DNA of 64,000 nt, from the NCBI RefSeq assembly GCF_014211975.1, contig NZ_CP060084.1, positions 4,599,001 to 4,663,000 on the forward strand. Reading direction: 5' to 3'. The notes below the pieces were generated by a model. It was not told the origin of the DNA, searched no databases, and saw only the letters and a program-made list of their open reading frames with translations. Source of the stretch: Teredinibacter haidensis. GTDB taxonomy: Bacteria > Pseudomonadota > Gammaproteobacteria > Pseudomonadales > Cellvibrionaceae. Shown here piece after piece: positions 18,354 through 27,657 of this stretch; position 1 is the stretch's first letter; every line of letters starts with the position of its first letter. A program made the translations under genes and the position numbers.

Positions 18354-19772
18354 CTACCCGTTTTTAACGACGGGCCAGCCACCGCCAAGATTTTTGTATA
18401 TGTCGACCAAGCGCTGAAGAATGGCCTCCTCGCTCTGAATTAGTTGCTGCGCAGTATTCAGTCTGACTTGCTCTGCATCCAACACGTCGCGTAAATCTCC
18501 CCGACCTTTTTCATAGGTCTGGCGGGCAATATTGGCGGCTCTACCACTGGCCGAAGCTGCTTGGTGTAAACGCTGACGACGCAGTTCCTCCTGAGTGAAG
18601 CTAGTGATAGCGTTGTCGGTTTCGGTGAGAGCAATGAGTACGGTTTTTTCAAATTCAGCCAAACGAGCCTGCGCGCGAGCATCTGCTGTCGCGATTTGGC
18701 TTTTGACTCGGGTAAGGTCTAGAGCTGCCCAACGTATCGCCGGAGTAAAGCGAAAGGTTTCGCTGGGCTCCTCTCCCAGACGTGACCATTCTGTGGAGAG
18801 GTAGCCGAAATTGCCGGTTAGGGAAATTTGCGGATAAAAATCGGCTACGTGCAGATTGTATTCGGCTATCGCGCCTTTCAAAGCCTGTTCGGCGCGGAGA
18901 ATATCTGGGCGGCTTTTTAATAGATCTCCTGCCTGGCCTATAGCAACCGAGGGTGGCACCGAAGGTAGCTTGCCGTCGAACTTTATCCGCTTCGACAACT
19001 CTTCTACACTTAATACCGTCAACACGCTTAGACGGTTCAAACCGAAGCGGTAATTTTGTCGTAGAGCAGGCAAATGCGCTGCTGAGATTTCATATTGTGC
19101 TCTGGCTCTCGTTAGGTCGAATTCGGAGCTGCGACCGACCTCGGTAAAGCCTTCTACCAAGCGCAAGTTTTGTTGCTGAATATCAACTCCACGCTGTGCG
19201 ACGTCCATTTGCGCTTTCAGAGCCTGTACGTTCAAGTAGGTGCTGGCTACTTCCGCAGCCAAGCTGATTTGTACTCCATGAAAATCCACCTCATTGGCGC
19301 GGAGTTGGGCTTGGGACAATTGGACTTGATTGTGAATGCGGCCAAAAACGTCCACCTCCCAGGATAAGTTCATGCCAGCGCTGTAACGCTCGGAAATACC
19401 GCTGGCAGGCGAAATATCCCGGCTGCTTTGTTCTCGTGTACCCGAGATTTCTGTCGTTAGTGAAGGTAGGTAGTCTAAGCGGTTGTACCTTAACAATGCC
19501 CGTGATTCATTGATCGCTGCTAAGGCGATACGTATGTCATGGTTGGCGGTTAACGCTTGCTGAATTAGATCACCGAGCTGTTCATCCTCCAATTCCTGCC
19601 ACCAGAGTGCGACAGGCAAGTGATTGTTGATGGACGTATCACGGCTCACCATTTGACGGAATTGCATATCTGGTAACTCGGCGCCTGAAACCGTATTGTT
19701 CGCGTCGCGGTAGGACACGCAACCAGAGATCAATAAAGTGGCAATGCTCAAGGCAAAAGGAAATTTACTCAT
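18354..19772 (-). CDS. Outer-membrane efflux lipoprotein (OprM/OprN, NodT family)
   Basis: The 472-residue TolC-family channel has a lipobox (LISGC) and the duplicated outer-membrane efflux repeats. In each, a long helical stretch (for example LRANEVDFHGVQISLAAEVASTY in the first half) precedes a GRSSEFDLTRARAQYE or GRGDLRDVLDAEQVRL turn. It forms the exit duct of the tripartite pump. The gene is last in the operon, its ATG overlapping the stop of the RND gene by four bases. Confidence 0.95.
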   Translation of the reverse strand: MSKFPFALSIATLLISGCVSYRDANNTVSGAELPDMQFRQMVSRDTSINNHLPVALWWQELEDEQLGDLIQQALTANHDIRIALAAINESRALLRYNRLDYLPSLTTEISGTREQSSRDISPASGISERYSAGMNLSWEVDVFGRIHNQVQLSQAQLRANEVDFHGVQISLAAEVASTYLNVQALKAQMDVAQRGVDIQQQNLRLVEGFTEVGRSSEFDLTRARAQYEISAAHLPALRQNYRFGLNRLSVLTVLSVEELSKRIKFDGKLPSVPPSVAIGQAGDLLKSRPDILRAEQALKGAIAEYNLHVADFYPQISLTGNFGYLSTEWSRLGEEPSETFRFTPAIRWAALDLTRVKSQIATADARAQARLAEFEKTVLIALTETDNAITSFTQEELRRQRLHQAASASGRAANIARQTYEKGRGDLRDVLDAEQVRLNTAQQLIQSEEAILQRLVDIYKNLGGGWPVVKNG

Positions 19773-22700
19773 GCTTCGGCCTCCTTCTGTAAATTGGCAC
19801 CATCTTCCGAAGGTGTCGCCGAGTTGGTTGTCGGTTTTAAGCGCTTCTCTATCGAACGCAGCAACACATAAAACACTGGCGTAAAAAACAGGCCAAATAC
19901 GGTTACGCCGAGCATGCCAGAAAACACGGCAATACCCATAACATTGCGCATTTCCGCACCGGCACCTGTTGAAAATACCATAGGTACAACGCCCATAATA
20001 AAGGCGAAGGACGTCATTAAAATCGGACGCAAACGCATATGGCTTGCGGTAACGGCAGCCCGATAGGTTTCCATTCCTTCAATCTCCAGTTCGCGAGCGA
20101 ACTCCACGATCAAAATGGCGTTTTTACAGGCGAGCCCTGCGAGCACAAACAAGCTGACCTGGGTAAATATATTGTTATCGCCACCAGTCAACCAAACGCC
20201 GGCCAGCGCCGCCAAAATAGAAAGTGGTACCACCAATATAACAACCATGGGTAAAGCTAGGCTTTCGTATTGTGCGGCGAGTACAAGAAACACTAGAATC
20301 AAACACAAGGGGAAAATGTAAATGGCGGTGTTTCCAGACAAAACCTGCTGGTAGGTGAGATCCGTCCATTCATACTCTATTCCCGGTGGTAACACCGATT
20401 CCAACACCTCGTCAATGGCGCTTTGCGCCTGCCCACTGGAATAGCCTGGAGCTGCACTCCCGTTTAAATCGGCAGCCAGGTACCCGTTATAGTGGGTAGC
20501 GCTTTCCGGCCCGAAACTTTCCTGCATCTGTAGGACTGAAGCCAGTGGCACCATATCGCCTGCGGTATTGCGAACTTTTAGATTAAGCGCATCTTCCTTC
20601 GTTCTACGAAACTCACTGCCGGCTTGAGCAATAACCCTATATGTGCGACCAAATTGATTAAAGTCGTTGACGTACAGAGACCCAAGATAGACCTGCATGG
20701 TCTCGAATATATCCTGAAGGTTTAAGCCTAACTGTTTGGCCTTGGTGCGGTCGAGATCGGCATATAGCTGGGGCACATTAATTTTGTAGTTTGAATACAC
20801 GCGGCTCAACTCAGGCCGCTGCATGGCCATTTGCTGAACCTTGGCAACGACGTCCGCCAATTTTTCATAGCCGAGCCCTGCCCTATCTTCAATTTGAAGT
20901 TTGAAGCCCCCGGTAGTGCCCAATCCTCTCACCGGTGGTGGGGGGAATATGGCAATAAAGGCTTCTTCGATGCCGGCAAACTTCATTTGCAGCCGTTGGG
21001 CAATTGCGGCGGCCGACTCGGATTTGTCTTTACGGTCGTGAAAGTCTGTAAGCGGTAGAAAAACGATACCTGCACTGGAGCTGTTTACAAAGCCGTTGAT
21101 GCTCAACCCAGGAAATTGTATCGCATGAGCAATGCCCTTTTCTGCACGCGCGATTTCGCCCATTTCTTTGAGTACTTCTCGCGTTCTGGACAAGGTGGCC
21201 CCATCGGGCAAATTCGCGAAACCAATCAGGTATTGTTTGTCTTGTGCAGGGACAAAACCCTTGGGAATATTGTTGAAGCCAAACCATGTAATTCCTAAAA
21301 ACACGGCATATACCACCATCATGATGGTTTTTCGGCCCAATAAACCTTTAACTCCACGGCCATAGCCCTTGGCGCTTGCACCGAATCCACGATTGAACTG
21401 GCGAAAAAAACCGCCGAAGACTTTGTCCATGCCGCGTGTTAATGCGTCTTTGGGTTCGTCTCGTCCCTTTAGCAACAAAGCAGACAAGGCTGGGCTGAGT
21501 GTTAGTGAATTAACCGCGGAAATGACTGTGGATATTGCGATCGTCAAAGCAAATTGTTGGTAAAACTGTCCGGTCAAACCACTGACAAAAGCAATGGGTA
21601 CAAATACCGCTACAAGCGTTAGAGAAATAGCAATAATGGGGCCGCTGACTTCCTGCATTGCTTTATATGTTGCCTGGAGAGGGCTCAGTCCTTCTTCGAT
21701 ATTTCTCTCGACATTTTCAACTACCACTATAGCGTCATCCACAACAATGCCGATGGACAGCACCAAGCCAAACAGCGATAAAGTGTTTATGGAAAAACCG
21801 AAAACGTGCATGAGAGCGAAGGTGCCGATGATAGAAACTGGCACCGCTAAAAGCGGAATAATCGATGCTCTCCAGGTTTGCAAAAATACAACAACAACGA
21901 GAACAACTAAGAGCAGTGCCTCCAATAGCGTTTTAACCACGGCTTTGATGGAGCCTCGAACGAATACGGTGGGGTCATAAACCAATTCATAACTCATGCC
22001 TTCGGGAAAGCGTGGGGCGAGCTTTTCCATTGTGCTGCGCACGTCATCGGATATTTGAATCGCATTAGCGCCGGGCGTCTGAAAAATGGGAATGGCTACA
22101 GCGGGTTGATTATCTAACATAGCGTTCAAACCAAAATCAGAGGCTCCGAGTTCGATTTGTGCGACATCACGCAGGCGAGTTATTTCTCCATGGCTACCTG
22201 CTTTGATAATAATCTCACCAAATTCTTTTGGCGTATTTAAACGACCTTTCGCGTTGATGGGAAGCTGCACTTCGATTTCGTTGGCGATGGGCGCGCCACC
22301 AATAAGTCCCGCCGCCACCTGAATGTTTTGTTCGCGAATGGCATTCACGACATCACTAGAAGTGAGGTTATATTGGGCAATTTTATCCGGGTTCAGCCAG
22401 ATTCGCATGGCGTAATCGCCTGAGCCGAACAAGCGTACCATGCCGACACCCGGTACTTTGGCCAGCTCATCTTTAACGTTAAGAACGGCGTAATTCCGTA
22501 AGAAGAGATCGTCATAACGCTGGTCGGGAGAGGTAAGGTGCACGAGCATCGTCAAGTTCGGAGAGCTCTTCGCAACGGACACACCGATCTGGCGGGTAAC
22601 TTCCGGCAATCTGGGTAAGGCCTGCGATACGCGATTTTGTACCATCTGCTGAGCCAAATCTGGATCTGTGCCGATTTTAAATGTCACCGTTAACACCATT

Positions 22701-22966
22701 CGGCCATCGGTGGTAGCTTGGGAAAACATGTAAATTATGTTTTCCACACCGCTGAGCTGCTCTTCTAGCGGTCGGGCCACGGTTTCGACAATAACTTTGG
22801 GGTTAGCACCAGGGAATGAGGCATTCACCACTACCGAAGGTGGTGCGACTTCTGGGTATTCAGATACAGGCAACTGGAACATGGCCAGTAAACCCGAAAT
22901 AAAAATGAGCAGTGAGATCACTCCAGCGAAAATGGGGCGATCCACGAAAAATCGTGAGATATTCAT
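19769..22966 (-). CDS. RND multidrug efflux pump (MexF/OqxB-like, HAE-1)
   Basis: This 1065-residue inner-membrane transporter has the standard RND layout: 12 membrane helices and two large periplasmic loops. The N-terminus (ISRFFVDRPIFAGVISLLIF), SEYPEVAPPSVVV, the proton-relay helix GIVVDDAIVVVENVERNIEE with its two aspartates, and LFVLAGLACKNAILIVEFAREL are close to MexF and OqxB. Family members export chloramphenicol, quinolones, biocides and aromatic metabolites. The order of adaptor, pump and channel is that of mexEF-oprN. The divergent regulator here is TetR-type, not the LysR-type MexT of Pseudomonas. Confidence 0.96.
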   Translation of the reverse strand: MNISRFFVDRPIFAGVISLLIFISGLLAMFQLPVSEYPEVAPPSVVVNASFPGANPKVIVETVARPLEEQLSGVENIIYMFSQATTDGRMVLTVTFKIGTDPDLAQQMVQNRVSQALPRLPEVTRQIGVSVAKSSPNLTMLVHLTSPDQRYDDLFLRNYAVLNVKDELAKVPGVGMVRLFGSGDYAMRIWLNPDKIAQYNLTSSDVVNAIREQNIQVAAGLIGGAPIANEIEVQLPINAKGRLNTPKEFGEIIIKAGSHGEITRLRDVAQIELGASDFGLNAMLDNQPAVAIPIFQTPGANAIQISDDVRSTMEKLAPRFPEGMSYELVYDPTVFVRGSIKAVVKTLLEALLLVVLVVVVFLQTWRASIIPLLAVPVSIIGTFALMHVFGFSINTLSLFGLVLSIGIVVDDAIVVVENVERNIEEGLSPLQATYKAMQEVSGPIIAISLTLVAVFVPIAFVSGLTGQFYQQFALTIAISTVISAVNSLTLSPALSALLLKGRDEPKDALTRGMDKVFGGFFRQFNRGFGASAKGYGRGVKGLLGRKTIMMVVYAVFLGITWFGFNNIPKGFVPAQDKQYLIGFANLPDGATLSRTREVLKEMGEIARAEKGIAHAIQFPGLSINGFVNSSSAGIVFLPLTDFHDRKDKSESAAAIAQRLQMKFAGIEEAFIAIFPPPPVRGLGTTGGFKLQIEDRAGLGYEKLADVVAKVQQMAMQRPELSRVYSNYKINVPQLYADLDRTKAKQLGLNLQDIFETMQVYLGSLYVNDFNQFGRTYRVIAQAGSEFRRTKEDALNLKVRNTAGDMVPLASVLQMQESFGPESATHYNGYLAADLNGSAAPGYSSGQAQSAIDEVLESVLPPGIEYEWTDLTYQQVLSGNTAIYIFPLCLILVFLVLAAQYESLALPMVVILVVPLSILAALAGVWLTGGDNNIFTQVSLFVLAGLACKNAILIVEFARELEIEGMETYRAAVTASHMRLRPILMTSFAFIMGVVPMVFSTGAGAEMRNVMGIAVFSGMLGVTVFGLFFTPVFYVLLRSIEKRLKPTTNSATPSEDGANLQKEAEA

Positions 22967-22989
22967 AGTATTTGCTTAATTTGGGTAGA

Positions 22990-24141
22990 TTAGTGTTCGG
23001 AGGACGCTGCTACTTCTTGCAGCGAAGCCGGCGCGATATCGACCGGTGCTTGAGGGCGTATATGGGAAAGGCCGTTCACAGCTACATGTTCACCTACGGT
23101 CAGGCCAGAGCGAACGACTCGCTGTCCCTTGAATTGATCCCCTAAGGTAACTTCGCGGTACTGAGCCAAATTTTGCTCATCGATAATATAAACAAATTTT
23201 CTGTTTTGGTTGGTGCCTATTGCGCGCTCTGGGACGAGATAGACCTGTTGCTTTATGGCTGAACCAATGCGCACATTCGCATACATACCGGGTATCAATA
23301 CCCCGTCCGTATTATTAAAAACTGCTCTCGCACGGATGGTGCCGCTGGCAGCATCGAGCTGGTTGTCAAAAGCGTGGACATGGCCTTCGTAGACTGTTTG
23401 AGCATTGTTAGACAGATTGATAAACACCGGCATATCGGAGGGGGCTTGTGCATTTTCAAGCAAATCAAGGTAACTTTGCTCATCCACACGAAACTCTGCG
23501 TAAACTTGGCTTTCAGCAACGATCGTTGTAAGTAATGGAGCGCTTGGACCCGCACCAACGATATTACCTGCGGTGAGCTCTGCTCGTCCGACCCTACCCG
23601 AAATAGGGGCAACGATATGCGCATACTCCAAATTCAGGTTGGCATTCAGCAATTGACCTTCTGCCTGTAGAACGGCGGCCTTAGCCACGTCGTTAGCAGT
23701 CAAAGCCTCGTCATAGATACTTTGAGAAATCAGCTTATTATCTAACAGCTCTTGAGATCGCGTATGCTCCTGCCGCGTCAGGCGAGCTTGGGCCTTCGCC
23801 GTGGACAATGTTGCTTCAGCCTGCTTAACGGCCGCTTCAAAAGGGCGAGGGTCAATAACAAAAAGTGCTTGCCCACGCTTCACTAGCTGCCCGTCCTTAA
23901 ACAGGATTTGGTCTATACGGCCCCCTACCAATGGCCGGACTTCCACGCTTTCAACTGCGCTGATTCTGCCGGAAAAATGATCCCAGTGACGTATTTCACT
24001 GGCTGACACTTTAATCACTTCCACTTTAGGCGGGGGCATTTGAGCGTGCGCCAGCGGCATCCAGGACGCGAATAGCCCGAGGAAATAGACAATTTTTAGA
24101 GGGCTGAGTGAAAAGCCCAAATACGAACGACCATACAACAT
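22990..24141 (-). CDS. RND periplasmic adaptor (membrane fusion protein)
   Basis: The 383-residue product has a signal peptide ending at about AHAQ and is AcrA/MexE-like. It has a beta-barrel/lipoyl half (VRPLVGGRIDQILFKDGQLV, and later YAHIVAPISGRVGRAELTAGNIV), a helical hairpin between them (QARLTRQEHTRSQELLDNKLIS), and a C-terminal barrel ending with VNGLSHIRPQAPVDI. It links the pump to the outer-membrane channel. The ATG at 24141 has AAGG seven bases upstream. It is the first gene of the operon, and one TetR operator lies about 75 bases before its start. Confidence 0.94.
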   Translation of the reverse strand: MLYGRSYLGFSLSPLKIVYFLGLFASWMPLAHAQMPPPKVEVIKVSASEIRHWDHFSGRISAVESVEVRPLVGGRIDQILFKDGQLVKRGQALFVIDPRPFEAAVKQAEATLSTAKAQARLTRQEHTRSQELLDNKLISQSIYDEALTANDVAKAAVLQAEGQLLNANLNLEYAHIVAPISGRVGRAELTAGNIVGAGPSAPLLTTIVAESQVYAEFRVDEQSYLDLLENAQAPSDMPVFINLSNNAQTVYEGHVHAFDNQLDAASGTIRARAVFNNTDGVLIPGMYANVRIGSAIKQQVYLVPERAIGTNQNRKFVYIIDEQNLAQYREVTLGDQFKGQRVVRSGLTVGEHVAVNGLSHIRPQAPVDIAPASLQEVAASSEH

Positions 24142-24214
24142 AATTAAGCCTTAGCATCAGAAGTGTAAATATAAAAGGCTGGGCTCGACCCGCCTTGGAT
24201 TTGCTAAAACTATA

Positions 24215-24230
24215 CATACCGGTAGGTATG
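24215..24230. promoter_or_regulatory. TetR-type operator, copy 1
   Basis: A perfect inverted repeat, CATACC then GGTA then GGTATG, sits 74 bases before the efflux adaptor start. The same 15 bases recur at 24403-24417 in front of the tetR gene. This placement is what is expected of an operator bound by the divergent TetR regulator. Confidence 0.75.
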
Positions 24231-24402
24231 GTGTCAATATTGATGTAGCTCAAATTCATTTGGCTCTGGGGTAGCTGAGATCCCCAATTCTGCTCATTAT
24301 GGAGGGCAATGCGGTTAAGTTACGATATATTTGTTGCCATTAGGCGACAGTGGCCGTATGTTTAAAAAAACGTATAGGTTTGATATTACAAATAGAAACA
24401 AG

Positions 24403-24418
24403 CATACCGGTAGGTATC
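24403..24418. promoter_or_regulatory. TetR-type operator, copy 2
   Basis: CATACCGGTAGGTATC repeats copy 1 with one change at the last base, 29 bases before the tetR start codon. This suggests that the regulator also represses itself. Both copies lie in the divergent promoter region, 188 bases apart. Confidence 0.72.
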
Positions 24419-24446
24419 TTTTAGGTTGTAAGGTTTTAGGCAAGCT

Positions 24447-25064
24447 ATGTCCAGTCAAGAAACGCGCACACGCCTCCTGGAAACTGCTCTCGATCTCATT
24501 TGGCAGAGCAGCTACAACTCTGTGGGTGTCAACGAAATCTGTAAGCACGCGGGTGTGACAAAGGGCAGTTTTTATCACCACTTTGAATCTAAAGCCGCAC
24601 TGTTCTGCGAAGCCAGTGAATACTCCTGGCAATCCACCAAGAAAGAGGTGGATGAGATAATGTCGCCACAGAATCCGCCGCTTGAACAGTTAAAGCTGTA
24701 TCTTCGCTTTATTTTTGTTCATAAATTTGGTGAAGCTAAGGGCACGGCTGGCGGTTGCTCCTACACTTCGTCTGTTGTTCATCTTGGTTGCGACGACGAG
24801 AGCATTGCAGAAACCCAACGATCCATGCTCAATAAAGCTATTGTTTACAACGCTGCGCTAATTAGAACACTTCAAGCCAATGGATTCCTGGAAGCTGTTG
24901 GTGATGAGGTACGTGTCGCCAGACTATTTTCCCAGTATATTCACGGCATCGTGAGTTTTGCTCGCGTTGATAACGATTTTTCTATCATTAAGGGCGACAT
25001 GGCTGAAGGTTCGTTCAGAATACTTGGTCTGAAGCGAGAGTATTGGTTCAACCCTTTTGACTAG
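24447..25064 (+). CDS. TetR-family repressor of the adjacent RND pump
   Basis: The 205-residue protein has the TetR helix-turn-helix at residues 8-55 (TRTRLLETALDLIWQSSYNS, then ICKHAGVTKGSFYHHFESK) and a larger helical ligand-binding half. It is divergent from the efflux operon, and both promoters carry the same inverted repeat. It very probably represses the pump and itself until a pump substrate binds. The ligand-domain sequence (GTAGGCSYTSSVVHLGCDDE) is cysteine-containing and AcrR/NemR-like, but a specific inducer cannot be named. Confidence 0.93.
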   Translation: MSSQETRTRLLETALDLIWQSSYNSVGVNEICKHAGVTKGSFYHHFESKAALFCEASEYSWQSTKKEVDEIMSPQNPPLEQLKLYLRFIFVHKFGEAKGTAGGCSYTSSVVHLGCDDESIAETQRSMLNKAIVYNAALIRTLQANGFLEAVGDEVRVARLFSQYIHGIVSFARVDNDFSIIKGDMAEGSFRILGLKREYWFNPFD

Positions 25065-25300
25065 CTCCGGGTATTCCGACCGCTTTATATCTCTGTGTTC
25101 ACACTCTGACTGTCTGGTCGCGGAAGATGCGCTACTACAGCGGTGAATGGAAACATTGCCGGGTGGTAAATCGGTTTGGGTTACGAAAAATTTAGCTCAG
25201 ATTTAAACCCGAGCCGAGCTGACAGGCACCGTTCAAAAACGAGTAACTGTAAGATCAAGTCTGAGCTACTACACTTTAACTTGTTTGCCGCGAATACTCG
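25065..25300. other. Short intergenic region
   Basis: This gap between the convergent tetR and chemoreceptor genes shows no open frame with coding character and no strong terminator hairpin. Confidence 0.4.
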
Positions 25301-27226
25301 CTAGTAGCGAAAGCTCCCAAGTTGCTCTTGTATGCGGCGCGATAGATCCGCTAGCTCCACAGCCGCCGCCGACGTATTTTCCGCCTGAGTTTTACTGAGT
25401 TCCGCATCCTCACTGATACGCGTTACATTCACGCTAATTTCTTCCGCAACCTCACTCTGCTGCCTGACCGCGCTGGAAATTTGCTTGTTCAAATCACTAA
25501 GGCTGCCAACACTTTCTCGTACCGCATCAATCGCCTCGCCAGAGGCAATGGCCGCCGACACATTTGCGTCCCCGGTACTTTTCGCGCTATTCATTTTTAG
25601 CAGCGCGGTATCCGTGCTCGCGTGAAAGCGCCGCAGCATCTCATCAACCTCTTCAGTAGAAGTCTGGGTAAGCTTTGCGAGTGAGCGAACTTCATCGGCG
25701 ACAACGGCAAAGCCTCGGCCTTGTTCGCCAGCCCTGGCCGCTTCGATAGCCGCATTCAAGGCTAAAAGATTGGTTTGATCGGCTATGCCGCGAATAACAT
25801 TCAAAATAGCGCTGATCTCCTTGCCTGAGTCGACAAGGTCACTCAGCACCTTCGACGTTTCCTGAATGTTCTCGGCAGCCACTTCCGTGGCGGCAATAGA
25901 GCCTGTCACTTGGTCGTGGCTGTGACGTGCCTGCTGGTCCGCTTCCTCGGCTGCGACCGAGACTCTGCCTGCAGTATCGGCGACGTCGCCGGCCGATGCG
26001 GACATTTCGTGGATAGCCGACGCAATTATATCAATATTACTGCTTTGATCGCTGAGCACGCCTTTCGAGGCAAGGGAAATCTCCTGTAAACCTTTTGCTG
26101 CAGTATCAAGCCCCGTGGCAATATTCGCGACAGACTTAATTGTGCCTTGCAGCTGATCCATTAATCGATCAAAGGCGCTTGCCAAGCTCCCGAGTTCATC
26201 CTTTTCTTTATTGTTGATTCGCCGTGTAAGGTCGCCATTGCCGTTGGCAACGTCCTCCACCCTTAAGATTGTTTCATTCAGTGGGCGAATAACCATGTAT
26301 GACAGTAGCCAATACACAATACCCAAAATAACAACACCCACGAGAAATACTACAAGCGCCATCGATAGTGAAGCCGTGAACAGGTGGTCTCTAACTTCTT
26401 TTTTGGGATACGCAGTAATGACTTCATAACCCCACTTGTCGAAGCCCTTGCGGGACAGCGTCCAGTCGTCTATTTTGCCATCCACAATACGATCGGCTTC
26501 AGCTAAATTAATATTGTCTGAGTGAACCCGAGTTTTTCCCAGGTTGTCGCGAATCAAGATGAAGCCCTGGTTCAGTATGCGAGTTCCTTCAATAACAGTA
26601 TCCAAATTTTTTAAGTCGGCCTTGTATCCAACATATAAAATACCAATGGCAGCGCCAGAGTTATTATCCAATATCGGTTCATAGGCTGTAAGATAGGGGG
26701 AGTTCAAAATACTGACAAGACCGTAGTATGGCTGGTTTTTTCTAATCTTTTTTATTGCCGCCCCTTCGGGATTTAAACGCGTACCGATAGCCCTGCCTTT
26801 CGCAGTCATAACATTGGTGGAAATTCGAATGAAATCGCCGTTATATTGCGAAAAAATTGTCGCGGTACCGCCCGCCAACTTGGTGACATGATCCACCAGC
26901 TCGAAGTTGTTTCCCATGGCGGTACCGCCAAAATTTAAATCTATTGTGGGCTGACCGTTTATCTCAAGCTGGTCGCCAAGAGATGCCTCGCCATAAGAGC
27001 TGCTTAACTCCTTAAGCAAACGCATGCTTGTGGCAACTTGATCCATTACCAGACTGTCGGTAACCTCAATGAGGTTGAGGGCCTCTTCGCTGGCTCGGGC
27101 TGCGCCATCTTCTGCTTCTGCCTGTATTTTTTTGGCCGCAATGGTATGGGTAACAAAAATTCCCGCGGCAATGCACAGAGCAAAAACCACAACCAAAGGG
27201 CGCATGAATTTCATTTTGATGGACAC
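25301..27226 (-). CDS. Methyl-accepting chemotaxis protein with Cache sensor
   Basis: The 641-residue chemoreceptor has a membrane segment at about 9-30, a periplasmic Cache_3-Cache_2-type sensor to about residue 275 (LVDHVTKLAGGTATIFSQYN, then YLTAYEPILDNNSGAAIGIL), a second membrane segment at about 285-307, a HAMP domain, and a cytoplasmic hairpin. The hairpin tip reads VIRGIADQTNLLALNAAIEA and ARAGEQGRGFAVVADEVRSLA, the CheW/CheA contact site. No CheR-tethering pentapeptide is seen at the C-terminus (QEQLGSFRY). It stands alone, with no other chemotaxis genes nearby. Cache sensors of this type often bind carboxylates or similar small molecules, but the ligand is not readable. Confidence 0.95.
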   Translation of the reverse strand: MSIKMKFMRPLVVVFALCIAAGIFVTHTIAAKKIQAEAEDGAARASEEALNLIEVTDSLVMDQVATSMRLLKELSSSYGEASLGDQLEINGQPTIDLNFGGTAMGNNFELVDHVTKLAGGTATIFSQYNGDFIRISTNVMTAKGRAIGTRLNPEGAAIKKIRKNQPYYGLVSILNSPYLTAYEPILDNNSGAAIGILYVGYKADLKNLDTVIEGTRILNQGFILIRDNLGKTRVHSDNINLAEADRIVDGKIDDWTLSRKGFDKWGYEVITAYPKKEVRDHLFTASLSMALVVFLVGVVILGIVYWLLSYMVIRPLNETILRVEDVANGNGDLTRRINNKEKDELGSLASAFDRLMDQLQGTIKSVANIATGLDTAAKGLQEISLASKGVLSDQSSNIDIIASAIHEMSASAGDVADTAGRVSVAAEEADQQARHSHDQVTGSIAATEVAAENIQETSKVLSDLVDSGKEISAILNVIRGIADQTNLLALNAAIEAARAGEQGRGFAVVADEVRSLAKLTQTSTEEVDEMLRRFHASTDTALLKMNSAKSTGDANVSAAIASGEAIDAVRESVGSLSDLNKQISSAVRQQSEVAEEISVNVTRISEDAELSKTQAENTSAAAVELADLSRRIQEQLGSFRY

Positions 27227-27657
27227 AGACTTACTCCAGTAAAGCTTTAGTAACTAACTATAGGATAGAAGACACTCACAGCGCTTTCCAATGCCATATA
27301 TCCCGTCAGTTTGTGGAGTTATATGACATGAGATTGTTTTGGGGCTAGAGTGCGGCGCAAGTTCGTGGCGTTAATGTGCTTGGGAAACGCCTTCTTATAA
27401 AATAATACGCGCCAATGTTGTTGCTGGGCTTATGTGAAAAATATCTGCGGGATTCTAGTATTTTACACGCCACGTACTTTTTGATTTTCCTCCCCCTAAA
27501 TTCTGTCCTGTTCTGGCTTCGTGTTTTTCGTGATTGTTATTACAACTACACAAAACATCCATTGACATTTAATTGCTGTTAATAAAATCTGCTGTACAGT
27601 AGAGCTTACTGCTTTCACCTTTAATTACGCTATTTAGTTAACCTGTGAGGAATGTTC
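27227..27657. other. Divergent promoter region with a candidate sigma-70 promoter
   Basis: This region of 431 bases separates the chemoreceptor from the secreted hydrolase-like gene. A TTGACA box at 27562-27567 is followed after 15 bases by TAAAAT at 27583-27588, about 70 bases before the downstream start. The spacing is shorter than the ideal 17. Nothing else is recognised. Confidence 0.4.
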
